Below are positions 59,595 to 64,000 of a stretch of DNA of 64,000 bases, one piece after another. The stretch is from Desulfovibrio sp. An276 (GTDB lineage: Bacteria > Desulfobacterota > Desulfovibrionia > Desulfovibrionales > Desulfovibrionaceae). The translations under genes were made by a program, and so were the position numbers. The stretch's first letter is position 1; the number at the start of each line of letters is the position of its first letter. The stretch spans positions 1 through 64,000 of the forward strand of contig NZ_NFJC01000017.1 in the NCBI RefSeq assembly GCF_002159665.1. Direction: 5' to 3'. Below the pieces are notes generated by a model, which saw only the letters and a list, made by a program, of their open reading frames with translations, was not told the DNA's origin and made no database searches.

Positions 59595-59690
59595 GCGTAC
59601 GATAGCCGCCACGGTTGGCGCTGTGCCTGACGTAACGCTTACCGTGGCGGTTTGCGCTGGGGTTATCGTGGCGCTCAGCCACACCACCCA
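59594..59690. repeat. G+C-rich inverted repeat after thyX
   Basis: GCCGCCACGGT..ACCGTGGCGG and GATAGCC..GGTTATC form nested hairpins like those at 57.3 kb. Could be a terminator or a structural element framing the origin. Confidence 0.55.
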
Positions 59691-59713
59691 TCCTAACCTA
59701 CCACCTTCACTAC

Positions 59714-59785
59714 GCCACCTGAGCGCCTCGCTGAGCTCGTCAAATCAATTTTACGATACATCATACACGCAGACACAAACCCATG
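59714..59785. repeat. Direct repeat copy 1 (~73 bp)
   Basis: CACCTGAGCGCCTCGCTGA, then A+T sequence containing ATTTTACGATACATCATAC, ending CACAAACCCAT. The second copy is 180 bases on. No ORF. Confidence 0.7.
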
Positions 59786-59893
59786 CCTTAGAATCGAAAT
59801 ATGAGAGTCGTAGAAATTGATTTTCCTTTTCAATTATGTTTTGCCAACGAGGCGTTCAGCACTACCTGACAAATTTCATAACACCTTCGAGAA

Positions 59894-59966
59894 GGCACCT
59901 GAGCGCCTCGCTGACGCGATTCCAGAAATTTTATGATAAATCATACATGCCGACCACAAACCCATC
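59894..59966. repeat. Direct repeat copy 2 (~73 bp)
   Basis: Same order as copy 1 with about 80 percent identity by eye: CACCTGAGCGCCTCGCTGA, TTTTATGATAAATCATACA, CACAAACCCAT. Between the copies only A+T-rich sequence. Confidence 0.7.
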
Positions 59967-60091
59967 TTGAGTTTTTCATACCAAAGTCAAGTATTTCAAA
60001 TACTTATGCTAAAAATAAGCGGAAATTTTGTGCACGACTGCGTTTTTGTTGGGCTATGCAGGGCGCTTAATGCCAGATAAAAAATTTTAAG

Positions 60092-60145
60092 TATACAAAT
60101 AGAGGTGCATTGTTACATGTATAACAACACACCTCTATTTGTATA
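60092..60145. terminator. Strong terminator-like hairpin
   Basis: TATACAAATAGAGGTG pairs exactly with CACCTCTATTTGTATA; inner TTGTTA/TAACAA pair too. A+T-rich flanks. Closes the minus-strand block beginning further right. Confidence 0.8.
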
Positions 60146-60222
60146 TTAGCTAATTTTGCAGGGTAGTAGTCACGAAAAATATTGCTGCTTGCTTAATAGG
60201 TAATAAAATAATTGCTTATATG

Positions 60223-60672
60223 CTACTCGTCAATGAAGGGATATGCACCAATGATGGACTGCATAAGGTCATCGAAAGTGGCGTTCTCGTCACCCTCTCC
60301 TACCGTGTCAACCTCTTCGCTACCATTGGTGCAACAATGCATTGTCCACCAGCCAGAACCTTCCTTTTCGTATGTGTCGTCACCACGCATTTCCCAGTCA
60401 ATACGCAGGAAGCTCGCGTCGTGCACCCTCTGTGGCCCATCGCCAACCGTGATGGCTGTCGTGCCCCAGCAGGTCCAGGAACGGAGATGAAATCCACCGA
60501 ATGCCGCCCTTGATACGAAGAGCATGTATCCATTGTACTTCAGGCACGCAAAGTTCTTGTCAAACTGCACAACGTCTATCGGCAGGATGGTGATGAGGTC
60601 CGTTACCTTTTGGTTGTCATTATTGACGCAGACAAACTTGTCGTCAACCTTCTCGATAATATATTCTTCCAT
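60223..60672 (-). CDS. Hypothetical protein (149 aa)
   Basis: Begins MEEYIIEKVDDKFVCVNNDN, beta-rich, with several tryptophans and an acidic C-terminus (GEGDENATFDDLMQ). AAGGA before the ATG. Preceded by a separate hairpin, so possibly its own expression level. Unrecognised. Confidence 0.6.
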   Translation of the reverse strand: MEEYIIEKVDDKFVCVNNDNQKVTDLITILPIDVVQFDKNFACLKYNGYMLFVSRAAFGGFHLRSWTCWGTTAITVGDGPQRVHDASFLRIDWEMRGDDTYEKEGSGWWTMHCCTNGSEEVDTVGEGDENATFDDLMQSIIGAYPFIDE

Positions 60673-60716
60673 GGTTGTTGTCCTTAAATTAAGCTGTTTC
60701 GATACCACAACAACAA

Positions 60717-60751
60717 AGCGCCCGGCAAGCACAAACGCTGCGCCGGGCGCT
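60717..60751 (-). terminator. Hairpin between small genes
   Basis: AGCGCCCGGC pairs with GCCGGGCGCT. Poor U-tract on the minus strand, TTTGTTG. Confidence 0.55.
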
Positions 60752-60784
60752 GTTTTCGAGTTATTAAGTATTACTCAATAACTG

Positions 60785-61381
60785 CTATTCCTCCTCCATC
60801 CTCAGATTGTGCTCGACCAAGTGTTCCATAATCTTTCCCCACGCCTTTTTCTTCACCTCCAGGGCGCAGCAGCCGTTAACCCTGAAGTCGAGGTCGTCTG
60901 TCACAACGGCCAGCAGCATGCTTCTCTCCAGACTGCTTTCTTCGTTGCCGAAGGTCATACGCAGACAGTAGAGGTCTCGATCCTTGTTGATGTACTTGCG
61001 AACGTCTACATAGAATGAGTCACAGTCATTGTGTGTAATGAGCAGGTCGCTCACTTCATCCATGTTTTTTCCTGTGAACGCAACACCGTCATCACGGCGC
61101 CGGTAATCTTTGTATATTACGCCAAAGTCTACCAAGTACCCATCAGCTATCGCCTTCCGGAGCCCCTCGCCAAGTGTGTCGTTCATGGTGGCGATTGATG
61201 CTCCTGTCATGTAATCCTTTACAAAGCTCATACGTCCAGTATACTTGTCCTGGATGTAGTTCACCAGCTTGCACGCAAGCCTTGTGCACGCCTCTTTTGG
61301 GCTCTTGCCGGTGGACAGGAATTTTATCCCTACTACCTCGGTAGACATTGTGATTATGCCACAGCTCGTTGTTACCTTCAT
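60785..61381 (-). CDS. Tandem-family protein 1 (198 aa)
   Basis: Contains GKSPKEACTRLACKLVNYI, DKYTG and AIADGYLVDFGV. These three blocks occur in the same order in the next minus-strand genes, so the genes form a tandem family. Acidic, soluble, no catalytic motif visible. GGAGGG about ten bases before the ATG. Confidence 0.65.
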   Translation of the reverse strand: MKVTTSCGIITMSTEVVGIKFLSTGKSPKEACTRLACKLVNYIQDKYTGRMSFVKDYMTGASIATMNDTLGEGLRKAIADGYLVDFGVIYKDYRRRDDGVAFTGKNMDEVSDLLITHNDCDSFYVDVRKYINKDRDLYCLRMTFGNEESSLERSMLLAVVTDDLDFRVNGCCALEVKKKAWGKIMEHLVEHNLRMEEE

Positions 61382-61385
61382 GGTC

Positions 61386-61979
61386 CTAAACCCTCCCCAC
61401 TTTCAGATAGTTGTCCACAAGGTATGTCAGTAGCCTTTCCTGCACATGGTTCTTGAGCTCATAGCGGTCGTGACCGATCATGCTGATGAACAGGCCATCA
61501 CGCGTCTGAACTTCCAGTCTCATTGTGTCATACATGCGGTCATCGCTATCGATTGCCACACGCATGGAGTAGAGGCCATCACCTTCCTCGCGCTTTCCAA
61601 CCGATATGAAACGTATGAATTTCCGTGGTGTCTCGGTGGCGCTCCTGATCAGGTCTCCCATGTTGTACCCATCATAGTGCATACTCAGTTCTTGATGCTT
61701 GTTCTTATCGTAGACGGAGAACCACACTTGGTACCCGTCATCCACCGCTCTGCCAAACTTGTCGATAAGCTTGTCCCTCAGAAGATCAATCCGCCCCCTG
61801 CGGATAGTATCGAGCTCCTCACTGCTTATGCACATGTAGTTGTCCGGCAGGTAGTCCACCAAGTTACTCGCCATTCCTGTGACTGCCTCGCTTGGTGTTT
61901 TCCCTGGTACCTCGCAGTTCAGGCCGAGGAAGTTGTCCAGGACGGCCATGTATATGTTGTCGTTTTGTGTGATGTACAT
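61386..61979 (-). CDS. Tandem-family protein 2 (197 aa)
   Basis: Contains GKTPSEAVTGMASNLVDYL, DNYMC and AVDDGYQVWFSV in the same order as in protein 1. AGGGG precedes the ATG. Two bases separate it from the upstream gene. Confidence 0.65.
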   Translation of the reverse strand: MYITQNDNIYMAVLDNFLGLNCEVPGKTPSEAVTGMASNLVDYLPDNYMCISSEELDTIRRGRIDLLRDKLIDKFGRAVDDGYQVWFSVYDKNKHQELSMHYDGYNMGDLIRSATETPRKFIRFISVGKREEGDGLYSMRVAIDSDDRMYDTMRLEVQTRDGLFISMIGHDRYELKNHVQERLLTYLVDNYLKVGRV

Positions 61980-61981
61980 TT

Positions 61982-62497
61982 TTACCCCTGCACTACCAAA
62001 CCACCACTGTTGCGTATGTCATCGAGAATTCTAGTAAACTCAATGCTATCTACCAGCCATTGAGCGTTCTCTAATTCATCGCCAAGTTTATTGAGTTCAG
62101 CATGCATTTCATAATAGAAGCACCTGCTTTCAGACTCTTCTAAATCATCTACACACATTCGACCACCGCAAAGACCAACAGCTACCCCATCAGACAAAAA
62201 TTTCGCGAACACAGCAATCCCACCACGAGTGTTTGATAAAGTGATTATTATCTGGTGAGCGCGAAACTTCCTGTCCTTCTGTAGTATGCGAATCGTGTCT
62301 TCGAAATACTTCGCATCAGTCTCTATTTTATTCAGATTATAAAAATCTTTGTTTTGTACACGCTCGTGTGTTGGATTGGCATCATAGCTCTTGTCTATAT
62401 CACATTCTATATATACTTCTTCAGAAGAGTCAGCCACTGCTCCAAAAACAGCAATACTTGTCATCGTCGTTACTGTGCATAGCTTTTCAAGAAACAT
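61982..62497 (-). CDS. Possibly secreted protein (171 aa)
   Basis: MFLEKLCTVTTMTSIAVFG then AVA before an acidic mature part: a plausible signal peptide. It interrupts the tandem family and lacks its blocks. AAAGGA before the ATG, overlapping the upstream gene stop region. Function unknown. Confidence 0.55.
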   Translation of the reverse strand: MFLEKLCTVTTMTSIAVFGAVADSSEEVYIECDIDKSYDANPTHERVQNKDFYNLNKIETDAKYFEDTIRILQKDRKFRAHQIIITLSNTRGGIAVFAKFLSDGVAVGLCGGRMCVDDLEESESRCFYYEMHAELNKLGDELENAQWLVDSIEFTRILDDIRNSGGLVVQG

Positions 62498-62508
62498 TAT
62501 ATCGTCCT

Positions 62509-63168
62509 TTATACCAGTTTCGGTTGCCTGTTTAGCAGAGAGGCGCATATCTGCCAGGCAAGCTTATCGGTAGCCTTACGATAATCGCAGTTCATCAAGC
62601 TTATGTGATCTTCTGCTATGCCCATTGTAATTTTGGTAATATACTTTTCGTTATTACGAAAAGTGAATTTATGCAAAAGATATATCATATCACCGTTTGA
62701 AGATTTTTTCTCTATTCCAATAGAATCTATGTAGATTCTTCTGCACCGTACCGATTCCATAAATCTTTCATCATATGGAACGATACTTGCCCCTTCACAA
62801 TATCTCTGTGGAATCATTCCCCAAACTATATTACGGTCTACGTTACATCCATACTCGACAAAACCATTCGGTATGTTGTCGGAATCAAATATGTACATCT
62901 TGGTTGGAACAACATTGTCACATATCTTGACGGTAAACCCATCGGCAGCCGCAGCGTTGAGCATGTTAATGATCGCCTCCGCCCTGCCAGCGTCTGTGTA
63001 CATGTATATAATTGCCGGCCCAAGATACTTGTCGCTAAGGTTCTCCAGAAATTTGTGCGCTACCCGGTACGCGGCGGTTGACGGTGTGCTTGCCGTGGCG
63101 GTTGCCGTTTGGCCGAACGCTTCGAATGTGACTAGTACGCCGTTATCTGTGTAGTCTACGGTAATCAA
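62509..63168 (-). CDS. Tandem-family protein 3 (219 aa)
   Basis: TTG start overlapping the upstream TGA (TTGA), AGGAG seven bases before. Blocks STPSTAAYRVAHKFLENLS, DKYLG and AAADGFTVKI. Starts MITVDYTDNGV. Confidence 0.62.
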   Translation of the reverse strand: MITVDYTDNGVLVTFEAFGQTATATASTPSTAAYRVAHKFLENLSDKYLGPAIIYMYTDAGRAEAIINMLNAAAADGFTVKICDNVVPTKMYIFDSDNIPNGFVEYGCNVDRNIVWGMIPQRYCEGASIVPYDERFMESVRCRRIYIDSIGIEKKSSNGDMIYLLHKFTFRNNEKYITKITMGIAEDHISLMNCDYRKATDKLAWQICASLLNRQPKLV

Positions 63169-63743
63169 AATTTGTCTCCTACTTCGCACTTCACGGCTGC
63201 AATTTTGTTTAGCATGTATTTGCACATATCGTTTGAAAAAGAGTCTATTGTATCATCCATACTCTCTTCCCAGCCAGTGAAGAGCGTATCACGGAAGTCT
63301 GGTATACGTACTCTTATATAGTAGTCGGTGCATGCTATATCTGGAAAGTTCTCATCACGATAGAACCAGTAGCCAATCTTGTTATTATCTTCCTTGAAGT
63401 TTACGAATATCCCTTCGAGCTCTACTCCCGGCCTAATGTAGCTATCGAATATTTTGTCAATTACTTCGTGGCTGTATTCTGCTTCAGGGTCAGAGAGTAT
63501 AACCACTCGATGACCATCGGCCACCGCCAGGTCCAGCTTTTCGATGAGCTTTTTCTTGCCGTCATCGTCAGGCTCAAGGATGAGGTCTGGCGGTACCAGG
63601 TACTTGTCAAAAAGGTATTTGATTATGCCTGTCGACAAGTCATGCGCAGCAGTTGTCGGGTTCATATCACACGAGGAGAAAGCAGATCCTCCCAGGTGCA
63701 TGCTCAGCTTGAATCCGTCATATGTCCTTTCTATATGTAGCAT
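63165..63743 (-). CDS. Tandem-family protein 4 (192 aa)
   Basis: Start at the ATG with AGGAGG upstream. Blocks NPTTAAHDLSTGIIKYL, DKYLV and AVADGHRVVI. Acidic, soluble. Overlaps neighbours at both ends. Confidence 0.65.
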   Translation of the reverse strand: MLHIERTYDGFKLSMHLGGSAFSSCDMNPTTAAHDLSTGIIKYLFDKYLVPPDLILEPDDDGKKKLIEKLDLAVADGHRVVILSDPEAEYSHEVIDKIFDSYIRPGVELEGIFVNFKEDNNKIGYWFYRDENFPDIACTDYYIRVRIPDFRDTLFTGWEESMDDTIDSFSNDMCKYMLNKIAAVKCEVGDKF

Positions 63744-64000
63744 ATATGCCTCCTTTTCCAGTTTTCGTACCAATCTTTCCTGGACGTTATGTTCAGGTCT
63801 ACCCTACCGCTGCACTCAAGCAGCAGAGCACACAGCTTCCACTTCAGCCTTTCAACTGCAGCAGTACCAGTAAGAGTTTCTTCGATAATGATTCCTTCGT
63901 CAGCGAGGTGCAGATATATTCCGTAACCAGTCCCTTTGGCGATACCATTATCTTCCGTGAACGTACGCCATATGCGAACATTGCTGCCGTTCTTGAAATT
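63731..64000 (-). CDS. Partial gene at window edge
   Basis: C-terminal 89 residues of a protein whose start lies beyond the window. Visible: GYGIYLHLADEGIIIEET, a Lys/Cys helix, RKDWYENWKRRHICYI end. Stop overlaps the next gene's start region. Possibly another member of the local operon. Confidence 0.6.
   Translation of the reverse strand, partial: NFKNGSNVRIWRTFTEDNGIAKGTGYGIYLHLADEGIIIEETLTGTAAVERLKWKLCALLLECSGRVDLNITSRKDWYENWKRRHICYI

Noticed and set aside
58914-59687. Minus-strand 257 aa ORF
   Set aside because: Antisense to thyX, which shows family motifs and a good ribosome site.
61446-62063. Plus-strand 205 aa ORF
   Set aside because: Antisense to tandem-family protein 2; no ribosome site or motif.

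Overview
The window reads as part of a large double-stranded DNA bacteriophage (or phage-plasmid) genome. It carries a terminase large subunit, a portal protein, a family A DNA polymerase, a primase-helicase, a phage-type sigma factor and its own multisubunit RNA polymerase, and no ordinary chromosomal housekeeping block. Oxygen-sensitive class III ribonucleotide reductase (NrdD/NrdG) and flavin-dependent thymidylate synthase (ThyX) point to an anaerobic bacterial host. The host cannot be named from sequence alone.

Layout. 1-3 kb: tRNA-Gly(GCC), then a restriction-modification operon (C5 methyltransferase, restriction enzyme, Vsr repair nuclease). 3.1-3.8 kb: seven tiny ORFs of 5-16 codons behind three copies of a phage promoter. 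3.85-5.2 kb: an AcrVA2-like gene and a BamE-like lipoprotein. 5.28-5.96 kb: four structured RNA units, each with its own sigma70-like promoter on the + strand. 6.5-6.7 kb: two arginine-rich micro-ORFs. 6.8-8.2 kb: two ATPase-like proteins that lack a P-loop. 8.6-11.4 kb: RuvC-like resolvase, a zinc ribbon protein, a reverse transcriptase with a YSDN active site, and its operon partner. 11.6-14.9 kb (+): two virion-type genes and TerL. 14.94-15.80 kb: six tandem 125-143 nt structured RNA units. 16-24.7 kb (-): replication block (Pol, primase-helicase, RecB/Cas4-like nuclease, HU, candidate SSB). 24.9 kb (+): sigma factor. 25.9-30.1 kb (-): nuclease, small proteins, SNF2 helicase. 30.3-38.8 kb (+): portal, SF2 helicase, RNA polymerase fused beta-beta'N, metallopeptidase. 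38.9-49 kb (-): RtcB, many small (often membrane) proteins, RecD-like helicase, GIY-YIG, Bro-N, HTH, NrdG, NrdD. 49.2-56.9 kb (-): a ubiquitin-like cassette (Ubl, unknown, E2-like, JAMM protease, E1/ThiF) plus RNase H and a CI-like HTH protein. 57.2-60.2 kb: a large palindromic iteron-type origin, ThyX and repeats. 60.2-64 kb (-): tandem paralogous ~200 aa proteins of unknown function.

How it works together. Ten copies of an element reading TGTTATAAGGATATG on the - strand sit before minus-strand transcription units and look like promoters for the phage's own sigma/RNAP. The least explained part is 5-16 kb. It holds two arrays of structured RNAs bracketing a divergent reverse transcriptase operon and a pair of P-loop-less ATPase-like proteins. 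I regard this as the best candidate for an undescribed system. The RNA structure, repeats, promoters and RT motifs are visible in the sequence. That the parts act together is inference.
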